Below, piece by piece: positions 1 to 8,652 of a stretch of DNA of 64,000 bases. The notes under the pieces are model-generated. The model worked only from the letters and a program-made list of their open reading frames with translations, was not told the origin of the DNA and ran no database searches. The stretch is from the NCBI RefSeq assembly GCF_035989285.1, contig NZ_CP108513.1, positions 10,478,001 to 10,542,000 on the forward strand. The letters are read 5' to 3'. Source of the stretch: Streptomyces sp. NBC_01235. Its GTDB lineage: Bacteria > Actinomycetota > Actinomycetes > Streptomycetales > Streptomycetaceae. Numbering within the stretch: the first letter of the stretch is position 1; every line of letters begins with the position of its first letter. The position numbers were made by a program, and so were the translations under genes.

Positions 1-122
1 TCGTCCGTGCCGAAATGGACGATGACCACTGCACCCCGTGCCGCAAGCCGGACCGCGATCGCCTGCCCGATGCCGCGCGACGCCCCGGTCACGAGAGCCG
101 TCCTGCCGGCCAGATCACTCAT
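1..122 (-). CDS. Short-chain dehydrogenase/reductase, N-terminal part only
   Basis: Partial gene running off the left edge; only the first 40 codons are visible. The reading from the ATG at 122 gives [19 protein letters not shown], with the TGxxxGIG dinucleotide-binding motif of classical SDRs, followed by a beta-strand VVIVHF. An NAD(P)-dependent oxidoreductase is expected, but the substrate cannot be inferred. It is divergent from the TetR gene at 191 and shares its palindromic operator, so it is probably that regulator's target. Confidence 0.85.
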   Translation of the reverse strand, partial: MSDLAGRTALVTGASRGIGQAIAVRLAARGAVVIVHFGTD

Positions 123-142
123 GCCACATCCCCCGTATTGTG

Positions 143-181
143 AGTGACTACCAATCTGGTAGTCACTACCACTCCGGTAGG
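143..181. promoter_or_regulatory. Tandem palindromic operator for the TetR regulator
   Basis: A perfect inverted repeat with 10-bp arms (AGTGACTACC, 5-bp spacer, GGTAGTCACT) covers 143-167. A second, imperfect copy (ACTACC, 5-bp spacer, GGTAGG) covers 165-181, offset by 18 bp. The site fills the short space between the divergent SDR and TetR genes, ending 9 bp before the TetR start. Position and symmetry suggest TetR autoregulation and repression of the SDR; binding is inferred. Confidence 0.75.
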
Positions 182-190
182 GTCTATCAC

Positions 191-829
191 ATGCCCGACC
201 AGCACTCAACACTGCGAGCACAACGGCGAGCGGAGACGCAGCGCACGATTCAGGCGCACGCGATACGGCTGTTCACCGAGCGCGGATACGACGCCACGAC
301 CGTGACCGACGTCGCCGAGGCCGCAGGTGTGTCACCCATGACCGTGTACCGGCACTTCCCCACGAAGGAAGACCTCGTGCTCGTCGACCGGCACGGTCGG
401 CTCGTCGCCGAGCGGATCGCCGCGTCGTCCGCGTCGCAGCCCCTCGTCCGCCGCATCGGCGGAGCGCTCATCGACTCGGCCGCGACGCTGACCAGCGGCG
501 GCCACGGCGACGACCCGGCAGCGGGCGAACAGTTCCTGCTCGCCCGCCTCCGGCTCATGATCTCGACGCCCGCCTTGCGGGCCAGGCACCTGGACAATCA
601 CTACGCCCTTCAGCAGGCGATCGTCGACGCCCTCGGGGGCGACGCCACCGACCCCGACGCGGCGTTCCAGGCCCAAGCGGCGGCAGGCGCCTGTCTCGCC
701 GCCATGCACACGGCGTTGGTGCGCTGGGCCGAGGACGACGGACGGACCGAACTGCCCGGCCTGATCGCCAAGGCGCTTGCTGCCGCCTTCGGGGACGACA
801 GCGTCGACCGCGTCGGCCCGGAGGCGTGA
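191..829 (+). CDS. TetR/AcrR family transcriptional regulator
   Basis: One-component repressor of 212 residues. The N-terminus carries a typical TetR helix-turn-helix ([18 protein letters not shown], about residues 36-53) after a basic lead ([13 protein letters not shown]). The remainder is an alpha-helical ligand-binding region without a recognisable effector class. The ATG at 191 is chosen because it begins just before the conserved HTH and directly after the operator at 143-181; a longer upstream frame would read through the operator. It is divergent from an SDR gene, its probable target. Confidence 0.88.
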   Translation: MPDQHSTLRAQRRAETQRTIQAHAIRLFTERGYDATTVTDVAEAAGVSPMTVYRHFPTKEDLVLVDRHGRLVAERIAASSASQPLVRRIGGALIDSAATLTSGGHGDDPAAGEQFLLARLRLMISTPALRARHLDNHYALQQAIVDALGGDATDPDAAFQAQAAAGACLAAMHTALVRWAEDDGRTELPGLIAKALAAAFGDDSVDRVGPEA

Positions 830-1048
830 GAACGCCCCTGCGAGCACCCGCCTGAAGCGACCGACGTCGGCCCGGAAGCTGAAGACGCCGCGGTACCGGC
901 GTACCGGTGCCCCGGCCTGAGGGAGCGAAGGCGCACACTGGAAGAGCACAGCCCCCGCACGCGGGTGCGCCGGTGATGGGGCACACCGTGACCGCGGAGG
1001 CGTCTGCGCTCACGGTTCCTGGGCCGGCCACGCCGACCAGGAGGATCC

Positions 1049-1555
1049 ATGCCCGCACCCAGCAGCCCGCCCGACCGGTCCGTGACGCGGTCCGGCGTCG
1101 CCCTGCGCCACCGTGCCGCACGCCTCCTCGCGCGCCTGCACCACAGTCCCGCTCCCGGCGGGCCGTCGCGCCAGGCCCAGGCGCGGGCCCTGCTCGCGGT
1201 GCTGGACGAGGCGGTGGCCGCTCAGCGGCCCGCTGATGCGGCAGTGGCCGCGTGCGGGGAGCCCGGCCCCGTCGCCGGGCGGACCGCCCAGGACTGCGGG
1301 CGCGCGGGCTCGGCATTCCTCCGTCTCCGGGCCCGACTGCTGGAGCTACCCCTCACCGAACCCGATCTGCTGGCGGCGCAGGCGTACGCAGGGCGGCTGC
1401 TGGCGTACGACCAGTGGATGGTGCGCCAGTCCCTGAACCTGGCCTTCAGCGTGCACCCGGACGTTCGTACGGAGGAGGCCCGACAGCGCCTGAACGGCCT
1501 GAGCCGACCCGCGGACGATCTGCGACGACTGCGCGATGCCCTGCGGTCCGCGTAG
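1049..1555 (+). CDS. Hypothetical helical protein
   Basis: A 168-residue protein that I do not recognise. It starts at an ATG with an excellent ribosome binding site (AGGAGG, about 5 bases upstream). It is rich in Ala, Arg and Leu, with long predicted helices and no signal peptide or membrane segment. The C-terminal half is the least biased part and includes LAYDQWMVRQSLNLAFSV. The gene stands alone, with about 220 bp of gene-free sequence upstream. Third-position GC and the Shine-Dalgarno support a real gene. Confidence 0.6.
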   Translation: MPAPSSPPDRSVTRSGVALRHRAARLLARLHHSPAPGGPSRQAQARALLAVLDEAVAAQRPADAAVAACGEPGPVAGRTAQDCGRAGSAFLRLRARLLELPLTEPDLLAAQAYAGRLLAYDQWMVRQSLNLAFSVHPDVRTEEARQRLNGLSRPADDLRRLRDALRSA

Positions 1556-1659
1556 TTCGGACTGACTCCGGCGGACAACAGCCGCATGCTCGCCCGCATT
1601 GCGTCCCCCGGGGCCGGGTGTCGCGCTCGGGCGTGGCCGCGAGGCGCCGGGCGGGGATG

Positions 1660-2145
1660 ATGGCGGGTATGCGCATCCGTATCGACGCCGTCGACCTGCC
1701 CGGACTCGTCTGCCGGCCTTCCGCTGACGGGAACGCTCCCGCCTACGGCAACGTCCATGTCGCCGTGCAACGACGCGACCGGCCGGCCGAGCTCCTGGAG
1801 CCGCAGCCCGGCGACGCCCCGTCCGCGACGTGGACCCTGGAGTGCACCGCCGTCGCCTCGCCGACCGGTACCCAGGTGAAGGGCCCGTACGTGCAGGACC
1901 GTCTGGGGCGCCGGTTCGTCTACCTGTCCTGGGGCACGGTCGACGAGGCGGGCGTCTTCACGATGTTCCGCCGCGCCAAACTCATGCTCGACGCCGTGCC
2001 CGCCGAGGTACTCGCCGCCGCCGCACGCGACGGCCTGCTCGTCGGACGCCTCGGCCTGTCCGACGCGCACGGCGGCCCCCTGTGCGCACGAGTCGAACCG
2101 CCGCACATCACGTGGAGCGCCGAACCCGCCGACTCCAGCTGTTGA
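1660..2145 (+). CDS. DUF5990 family protein
   Basis: About 158-161 residues. The protein begins MRIRIDAVDLPG and contains VHVAVQRRDRPAELL and VKGPYVQDRLGRRFVYLSWG. These resemble the small actinobacterial DUF5990 family of unknown function, which usually starts MRIRI. Three in-frame ATGs lie at 1657, 1660 and 1669. The last gives the canonical N-terminus, but the GGGG just before 1660 is the better ribosome binding site. The family call is by memory of the pattern. No obvious operon partner is present. Confidence 0.65.
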   Translation: MAGMRIRIDAVDLPGLVCRPSADGNAPAYGNVHVAVQRRDRPAELLEPQPGDAPSATWTLECTAVASPTGTQVKGPYVQDRLGRRFVYLSWGTVDEAGVFTMFRRAKLMLDAVPAEVLAAAARDGLLVGRLGLSDAHGGPLCARVEPPHITWSAEPADSSC

Positions 2146-2214
2146 TCGTGATCTTCATGTCTGCTTGCCATCGGCCTGGAGCAAGCCGCTCCAGGCGGCG
2201 GGGCAGAGGAACTG

Positions 2215-2685
2215 TCAGGTGTTGGAGCTGAAGTATGCGGCGGCAGCGTCGATGAAGCGGTCGTGTGCGGCCCGTGCGGTGTCCTGTGCTGCGGTGAGCT
2301 CCTCGATGCTCGTGGCGGCATCGGCCATGTCGTAGGTGGCGACGACCATCTCCTGTGCGGTGGCGTGGACAGCCGGGTCGGGCACGAGGAGCCGCAGCGC
2401 AACCAGGGGGCGGGTGATGGCGGAGCGGGTGATATGAGACTTGGCTCGCAGTTCTTCCAGCTCATTGTTGCCGGCGTCGTGCAGCCGAGCCTCCCCGCGC
2501 ATCCACAAGGCCCGACGGTGGTCGGAGCCGGCGGAGGCGAGTGCGGTCACGGCGTTGAGCCGGTCGCGGCGCAACTGCTCGGCGGCGGCTGCGCGTTCGG
2601 CGCGGCCGGCAGCCAGGTGTTGGAACGTGCCGGTGACGATCGATCCGAGGAGCGTCCCGATGACGGCAAGGACGGTGGCGATCAT
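2215..2685 (-). CDS. Small membrane-anchored protein, KilB/pRL2-23-like
   Basis: A 156-residue protein from the ATG at 2685, with GGAAAG about 7 bases upstream. Residues 1-22 form a hydrophobic anchor (MIATVLAVIGTLLGSIVTG). A basic, heptad-like helix follows (HLAAGRAERAAAAEQLRRDR), then a helical cytoplasmic domain ending RFIDAAAAYFSSNT. Proteins of this layout are common in Streptomyces plasmids and integrative elements, often annotated KilB-like, and their role is not established. The transposase remnant beside it is consistent with mobile-element debris. Confidence 0.65.
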   Translation of the reverse strand: MIATVLAVIGTLLGSIVTGTFQHLAAGRAERAAAAEQLRRDRLNAVTALASAGSDHRRALWMRGEARLHDAGNNELEELRAKSHITRSAITRPLVALRLLVPDPAVHATAQEMVVATYDMADAATSIEELTAAQDTARAAHDRFIDAAAAYFSSNT

Positions 2686-2800
2686 GATCTGCTTTCCTGG
2701 TCCGTCGACTGGTCCCGGGCCGGTGCGGAGACGGGTGCGACCACCGTTGATCATCGTGAGTCGTGTGGACCGACGATAGACGGTGGCCGCGGGGCACAGC

Positions 2801-2960
2801 ATGGATCCAGCCCGATGGCGGGAGGCGTTCGAGGCGGCGATGGACCGGATCGCGGCCGGTTCGCGCGGGTCGGACCCCGCTACGGGCGGGGCGGTTGGCG
2901 CCGGGCCTGCTGTCGGATCTGCCGCGCGAGAACTGCTGGACGATCGCGGGGTGGGCCGGT
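2801..2960 (+). pseudogene. IS701-family transposase N-terminal remnant, frameshifted
   Basis: The reading from the ATG at 2801, MDPARWREAFEAAMDRIAA, resembles the start of Streptomyces IS701-type transposases. The continuation is split over other frames: RFARVGPRYG in one, then LLSDLPRENCWTIAGWAG in another, matching the conserved DLPRKNCWTIAEHAG region. At least two frame changes occur within 160 bp, and the DDE catalytic region is absent. A dead insertion-sequence fragment is the best explanation. No flanking terminal repeats were identified. Confidence 0.6.
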
Positions 2961-3514
2961 TCCTCGGCCTCGAACACCTCATCCGCGAACGCCGCCTGTA
3001 CCCGGGCGACTACCTCCTGATGGCCGGCCTCGACGGCGGCCACTGCATGACCCACGCCCTGATCCAGATCACCGGACCCACGCGTCCCCCGCAACCGCGT
3101 CCACCTGGACCGCTGACCAAGCCACTGCCTCGACGAGCGAGGGCTGCGGCCGACCGAACTACCGGCCGGAGTCCGGCGTGGCGCCGAGGCGCGAGCGTTC
3201 GACGCCCGACTCCTCCACCTGCTTGGACTTCGTGGGGCGAAGCCACGGGGACGTCGTGCGGCTCCGGCGGGAGTGGACCGCGGAGTTCGGGGGTGCCCGC
3301 CGCGCGGCGGTGGACGGGCGCGACGGGCCTCGTCCGCCAACGGCCTTCACCGAGTCGGCAGAAGCCTGCGGCGATCAGGAACCGGCACGTGCGTCACGTG
3401 AGTCCGAGAAATGATGGTTCTATGAAGGTATCGCCTGGTTGTGCGGGGAAGGTCGCGAAGAGGTGACCACTCGGGAATGATCATGCGAGCTCGGTGGGGA
3501 ATGGAGATGCGCTG
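2961..3514. other. Gene-poor stretch before the LuxR gene
   Basis: No intact gene can be supported. From 2961 to about 3080 one frame reads LIRERRLYPGDYLLMAGLDG, which has protein-like composition and may be a second decayed fragment joined to the transposase remnant. The rest gives only Arg/Pro-rich frames. The LuxR promoter presumably lies in the last 100 bp. Confidence 0.35.
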
Positions 3515-6415
3515 GTGCCAGCGTTTGACGAGACGGCGACGATGCTGGTCGGCAGATCCGAGGAACTGGAGCGGCTCGCCTCGGCGATCGGCAGTCTGGG
3601 GGAGGACGGTGTTCCCACCGTCGTCGACATCGCCGCAGACGCCGGTATGGGGAAGAGCCGGCTGCTGAGCGAGCTCTGCGCGCGGGCACGCCGGCAGGGG
3701 CTGACCGTGCTGCGCGGCAGGGCCACGGAGTACGAGCGGCACACTCCGTTCCAGACGTTCACGGACGCCTTCGCCGACGTCGACCGTGCCTTTCTCGACT
3801 CGGACGACGTGCCCCGGGCGGCGGCACCGGTGCTGCGTGGCACCGACAGTGCGCAGGGCGCCTCGCGCACGGGCAACCGTGATCGATTCGGCCTCTATCG
3901 CGCGGTGGCGGAAGTACTGACCGGACTCGGCGAACGAAGCGGGCTGGTGATGGCCCTGGACGATCTGCACTGGGCGGACCCCGCGTCCTTGGAGCTGTTG
4001 GACCACTTGATCCGACACCCGGTGGGCGGCCGGGTGCTTCTGGTCGTGGCCCGCCGGGAACGGCAGACACCGCACTCGCTCGCCGCCGCTCTGACCCGCG
4101 GCGTCGACAGCGGAGCCGTGCTGCGCATGGCACTGCGACCGCTGCCCGAGCAGGACGCGATCCAGGCGCTGGCCTGCGACCTGCCACCGGCCGACGCGAA
4201 GGAGATCCATCGATCCAGCGAGGGCAACCCGCTCTACCTCCACTGCCTTCTGCACGCCTACCGGCACGGCGCGTCGTCGCGCGCCGGCACCGTCCGGCCC
4301 CACGACGGAACCCCCTCCGGGGTGCCGGGCGGACTGGGAGCCCTGCTCCTGGACGAACTGACCGCGCTGACCGAGGCACAGCGCCGCACCGTCGAAGCGG
4401 TGGCGGTCCTCGGCGACGACGCCACGCCCGCGACGCTGCTGAGCCTGACGACCGGACACACCACGGCGGACGACCTCGACGACTGCATCGATGCACTGGT
4501 CCGGCGCGATCTGCTGCGCAGGGCGTCCGACGGCCGCTGGACGCTGCGCCACCCGCTGCTGCGGGCACTGGTCTACGAGAACACCGCCGCACCACGCCGT
4601 GCCGAGATCCATCGCGGCGCGGCGGACGAACTGGCGCGGGCAGGAGCCTCCGCCGCCGAGCGGGCCCATCACGTCGAGAGGTCGCTCGTCGGCTGGGATC
4701 CGGTGTCGGCGGCCGTACTGAGTGAGGCCGCCGCCCAGTTCGCCCACACGGCGCCCGCGACCGCCGCCCATCTGCTGGACGTCGTCCTCCGGCTCATGCC
4801 GGACACGCCCGTATACGCAAGGCAGCGTGGGGAGTTGACGCTGGCGCGCGCCAAAGCCCTCGGCGTGGGCGGCAGTCTGCGGGAGAGCCGCGATCTGCTC
4901 CACACACTGATCAGCCGGTCCGGGCACGACGAGGACACATCGCTGCGCGGGGATGCGATAGCGCTGTGCGCCATGATGGAACGGCACCTCGGACACTCCC
5001 CGGAAGCGATCGCCCTGCTGCAGCGGGAACTGGTCCGCAGTCCCGGTCCCGAGCCCCGCCAGGCGGTGTCTCTGGGGCTCGCGCTGGGCATGGCCGCCCT
5101 GAACACCGTTTCCTACCCCGACGTACGCGACGACATCGAGCGGACGCTCGCGGTGGCCCGCGCCCACGGCGACCTCATGGGAGAGATGGGGGCCCTGGCA
5201 CTGGGGGCGTTGGGGGAGACCTACGAAGGGGAGACGGCGGCGGCCCGCCGGTTCGCCGATGCCGCCGCCGGACTCGCGGACGGTCTGACCGACCCCAACC
5301 TCACCGAACTGTGCGAGTCGCTGGTGTGGCTGGCCTGGGCGGAAGCCCTGCTGGAGCGCTACGCCGACGCCGAACGCCACGCCGACCGCGGTCTGGACAT
5401 CGCCCGTCGCAGCGGCCAGGTCCACGTCCTGCCCCACCTGCTCAGCAGCAAGGCCTTCGTGCACTTCAACACCTGTCGGCTGCCGTCCGCCCTGGAAGCG
5501 GCCGAGGAGGCGGAATCCGTCGCACGAGCCATCGGCAGCAGCGATCTGCTGGCCTTCACTCTGTGCTTCAAGGCACTGATCGTTCTCCTGCGCCGCCCCC
5601 TGGGCGACACCAGGGCCCTGGCGACCGCCGAGGAGGCCGTCGCCGCGGCCGGCGGAAGCCGCCACTGGTGGGCGTCGCTGGCCAGGTGCGTGCTCGGCCA
5701 CACGGCGCTCGTGAGCGGCGACCCGCACCGTGCGCAGGACGCCCTCCTGACGGCGGGCGGTCCCGAACTGCTCGGGTTGCAGCCCTCGATCCGCCCCGGC
5801 CAGCTGGACACCCTCGTCAGCACCGCCCTCGCGATCGGCGACGTCGAGCAGGCCGCGCGCTGGGCCGCGCGAGCCGTCGAGGAAGCCGACCGGATGGGGC
5901 TGCACGGTCAGCGCGGGGCGGCACTGCGCACCGAGGCGGCGCTCGCCCAGCACCACGGTGACGCCCGCGCGGCCGCTGACCTCTTCGAGCGTGCCGCGCA
6001 GGTGTACGCGCCCTCCGGCGCGAGCGTCTGGGAGGCCTACTCCCTGCTGCTGGCGACCGTCCAGGCGCAGGCCGCGGGCGATGGTCCGCGCGCCGTCGCG
6101 ATGTGGGAACGGGCCCGCCGTATCGCCGACGACGGCGGTGCGCGCCTGCTGTCCGACCTGGCCGCGCTCGTGCGTCCCCAGGCCGAGGCGGCCTTGCGCA
6201 CACCCACGGAACTCGACCAACTGACCGCACGCGAAAGGGAGATCGCCGAACTCGTCGCCGAAGGACTGAGCAACCAGGCCATCGCGACGAAGCTGTACCT
6301 CAGCCGCCGTACGGTCGAGACCCATCTGTCGGCCATCTACCGGAAGACCTCCGTGTCGTCCCGCTCGGCGCTGGCGGGCCTCATGACACGTGCGGCCCTC
6401 GACCGGCGCACGTAG
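3515..6415 (+). CDS. LuxR family regulator, LAL type (ATPase plus C-terminal HTH)
   Basis: Large transcriptional activator of about 966 residues, the usual size of LAL regulators. The N-terminal AAA-like ATPase has a Walker A at about residues 43-50 (DAGMGKSR) and a Walker B (LVMALDDLHWAD). A long TPR-like helical middle follows. The C-terminus is a LuxR HTH (LTAREREIAELVAEGLSNQA, then SRRTVETHLSAIYRK). The GTG at 3515 has GGAG 8 bases upstream; a GTG at 3494 with a poorer site would add 7 residues. It converges on the kinase gene with 10 bp between stops. LAL proteins often control secondary metabolism or sugar use, but the target here is unknown. Confidence 0.9.
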   Translation: MPAFDETATMLVGRSEELERLASAIGSLGEDGVPTVVDIAADAGMGKSRLLSELCARARRQGLTVLRGRATEYERHTPFQTFTDAFADVDRAFLDSDDVPRAAAPVLRGTDSAQGASRTGNRDRFGLYRAVAEVLTGLGERSGLVMALDDLHWADPASLELLDHLIRHPVGGRVLLVVARRERQTPHSLAAALTRGVDSGAVLRMALRPLPEQDAIQALACDLPPADAKEIHRSSEGNPLYLHCLLHAYRHGASSRAGTVRPHDGTPSGVPGGLGALLLDELTALTEAQRRTVEAVAVLGDDATPATLLSLTTGHTTADDLDDCIDALVRRDLLRRASDGRWTLRHPLLRALVYENTAAPRRAEIHRGAADELARAGASAAERAHHVERSLVGWDPVSAAVLSEAAAQFAHTAPATAAHLLDVVLRLMPDTPVYARQRGELTLARAKALGVGGSLRESRDLLHTLISRSGHDEDTSLRGDAIALCAMMERHLGHSPEAIALLQRELVRSPGPEPRQAVSLGLALGMAALNTVSYPDVRDDIERTLAVARAHGDLMGEMGALALGALGETYEGETAAARRFADAAAGLADGLTDPNLTELCESLVWLAWAEALLERYADAERHADRGLDIARRSGQVHVLPHLLSSKAFVHFNTCRLPSALEAAEEAESVARAIGSSDLLAFTLCFKALIVLLRRPLGDTRALATAEEAVAAAGGSRHWWASLARCVLGHTALVSGDPHRAQDALLTAGGPELLGLQPSIRPGQLDTLVSTALAIGDVEQAARWAARAVEEADRMGLHGQRGAALRTEAALAQHHGDARAAADLFERAAQVYAPSGASVWEAYSLLLATVQAQAAGDGPRAVAMWERARRIADDGGARLLSDLAALVRPQAEAALRTPTELDQLTAREREIAELVAEGLSNQAIATKLYLSRRTVETHLSAIYRKTSVSSRSALAGLMTRAALDRRT

Positions 6416-6425
6416 ACAATGAAGC

Positions 6426-8612
6426 TCAGGCCGTGGCGTCCCGGTAGTCGCCGAGACAGCGGAAAGCGCCCCCGGTCGCCCGGAACAGGTACATCGCGTC
6501 CGTGAAGCGGTAGGTGGACGAGTCGTAGCGCAGCCGTTTGGTGATCCCCCGGTAGTCGGTCTCGCGCAACTGGCCCACGATCGCGCTCCGTTGGGCATCG
6601 GAGGCGCCCACGCCGGTCATGGCGCGGGCGACGAAGAACGTCGCGTCGTAGGCCTCGGCGGCGTGCCAGGGCGGGGCCGTGCCGAAGCGCGTGCGGTAGG
6701 CGGTGACGAACGACTTCGCGGCCGTCACCCGGGTCGGATCGAGGAAGGCGGTGGAGAACACCCAGCCCTCGGCGGCGTCGCCCGCCGAGGTGAGGAAGCG
6801 GGGGTCGAGGGCGCGCTGGGTGGCCAGCCGTGCACCGGAGTAGCCGGCGGAGCGCAGCGCACGGGCCAGCCGCGCGGCCCGCGCGTACCCGCCCGCGAAC
6901 ACCACGGCGTCAGCCCTCGCGTCCGTCACCGACTTCGCGAGGGCACGGAAGTCGCCGTCCGCGTCGTCCTCGGCGGCGAGGGTGCGCCGGACCGTGGTGC
7001 GCTGCCCGGTCCTCAGGGCGTCATCGGCACCGGCGCACTGACGCCAGCTGAAGTCGCCCTCGGCGGCGTCGTCGATCAGCACCGTTCGGCGCGCCCCGGC
7101 GGTGCGGACGAGGTACGCGACGACGGGCGCCACCAGGGTCGAGTCATTGGGGCGGGTGGCCGCGTACACCCGGTAGTCGGTGGGGGACACCTCGTCGAGT
7201 CCGACCGAAACGGTGACCATCGGGAGCCGTGCCTGTTGGTAGAGGCCGAGGGTGGCCTTCGCGCAGGCGTCGGTGGTCGGCCCGAGCACCGCGCGGACCC
7301 GGTCGTCGGCCGCCAGCCGGTGGGCGATCTGCCGCGCCCGGGTCGTGCCGCCTTCGTCGTCGTGCACCTGGAGTGCCAGGTCGAAGCCCCGGCCGGCACG
7401 GGAGTTGAGGTGGTCGACGGCGAGCCGGACGCCGTTCTCCTGGGCGCGGCCCGTCGTACGACCGCTGCCGCTCAGGTCGGCGTGCAGGGCAACTGCCAGG
7501 AGCGGGAGCCGGGTTGTGTTTCCCTGGGCCGAGGTGCCGCCGGGGCGGTTCGCCGTCCACCAGGCCGCCGTTCCGCCGGCCGCCAGGACTCCGGCGACCG
7601 AGCCCAGTACCAGGAAGCGGCGGCGCGTGGCACCTCCCGGGCCGACGGCGGTCTCGTCGCCGTGGGGTGCGTCGGCCACCGTCGCCCCCAACGCCCCGGA
7701 TGCTGCGGACACCTCGGTCGCCTCGACGGCCGGCAGGGCGAGCACGGCGGCCGAACGGCGCGCGATCAGCCGGGTCAGGGACTCCGGCAACCAGCCCCCG
7801 CCCTCGCCGACACCGTCCAGGGCCCGCTGAACCGCGGCCACGGCCGGCCGGGAGCCGGGCTCCTTCGCCAGGCACCCCCGCAGCAGCGGCAGCAACGGCG
7901 CCGGTACGCCGTCCAGGTCCGGCTCGTCGTGGACCGTGCGCAGCAGCATCTCGGCCGCGGAGCCGTGCCCGAAGGGGCGCTCGCCCGTCACGGCGTACGC
8001 CAGCAGACAGCCGAGCGAGAAGACGTCACTGGCCGGCCCGATCTCCCGGCCCCTGCCCTGCGCCTGTTCTGGGGAGAGGAAACCGGGGGAGCCGACCACC
8101 ATCCCGCTGGCGGTGAGCGCGGTGTCCTCCGGCATCCGGGCGATACCGAAGTCGATCATCCGGGGTCCGTCGACCGCGAGCAGCACATTGCCGGGCTTGA
8201 CGTCCCGGTGCACAAGACCCGCCCCGTGCACCGCGTCCAGCGCCTCGGCCAGCCGCGCCCCCAGGACACGGACCGTCCCGTGCGGCAGCGGCCCGCACTC
8301 CTGCACCGCCTCCGACAGGGAGGGTCCCGGCACGAACGCCGTGGCGAGCCACGGAGACTCCGCGTCCGGGTCCGCGGCCAGCAGCGGCACCACCCAGGGG
8401 TTGGCGACCCGGCCCGCCGTCTCCACCTCACGGCGGAAACGGGCCCGGAATCCCGCGTCGTCCGCGTACGCCGCGCGGATCACCTTCACCGCGGCGAGCG
8501 CGCCCCCGGGGGAGCGGGCCAGGTACACCACGCCCATGCCGCCCGCGCCCAGTCGGCGCAGCAACCGATAGCCCGCGATCCTGGCCGGGTCGGCGCCGCG
8601 CAACGGCTCCAT
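6426..8612 (-). CDS. Bifunctional Ser/Thr protein kinase / ABC-type substrate-binding protein
   Basis: A 728-residue single-pass membrane receptor. Residues 1-270 form a Hanks-type kinase with a glycine loop (GAGGMGVVYLA), an AAVKV lysine, HRDVKPGN near 133 and DFGIA near 153. A linker and one transmembrane helix at about 330-351 follow. The outer 360 residues form a type-1 periplasmic binding fold of the Leu/Ile/Val-receptor kind (LHADLSGSGRTTGRAQENG, GPTTDACAKATLGLYQQA). The ATG at 8612 is used rather than the adjacent TTG. It is the last gene of a three-gene minus-strand set and a paralogue of the next gene. Inferred role: direct sensing of an amino acid or similar ligand. Confidence 0.92.
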   Translation of the reverse strand: MEPLRGADPARIAGYRLLRRLGAGGMGVVYLARSPGGALAAVKVIRAAYADDAGFRARFRREVETAGRVANPWVVPLLAADPDAESPWLATAFVPGPSLSEAVQECGPLPHGTVRVLGARLAEALDAVHGAGLVHRDVKPGNVLLAVDGPRMIDFGIARMPEDTALTASGMVVGSPGFLSPEQAQGRGREIGPASDVFSLGCLLAYAVTGERPFGHGSAAEMLLRTVHDEPDLDGVPAPLLPLLRGCLAKEPGSRPAVAAVQRALDGVGEGGGWLPESLTRLIARRSAAVLALPAVEATEVSAASGALGATVADAPHGDETAVGPGGATRRRFLVLGSVAGVLAAGGTAAWWTANRPGGTSAQGNTTRLPLLAVALHADLSGSGRTTGRAQENGVRLAVDHLNSRAGRGFDLALQVHDDEGGTTRARQIAHRLAADDRVRAVLGPTTDACAKATLGLYQQARLPMVTVSVGLDEVSPTDYRVYAATRPNDSTLVAPVVAYLVRTAGARRTVLIDDAAEGDFSWRQCAGADDALRTGQRTTVRRTLAAEDDADGDFRALAKSVTDARADAVVFAGGYARAARLARALRSAGYSGARLATQRALDPRFLTSAGDAAEGWVFSTAFLDPTRVTAAKSFVTAYRTRFGTAPPWHAAEAYDATFFVARAMTGVGASDAQRSAIVGQLRETDYRGITKRLRYDSSTYRFTDAMYLFRATGGAFRCLGDYRDATA

Positions 8613-8652
8613 CAACGCCCCATCCGGTGGACACCTGGTACGAAGCGCTCCA

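Noticed and set aside
3347..6598. Open frame of over 1000 codons on the minus strand
   Set aside because: It is antisense to the LuxR-type gene. Its translation is Arg/Gly/Gln-rich with no domain and reflects the third-position GC bias of the real gene.
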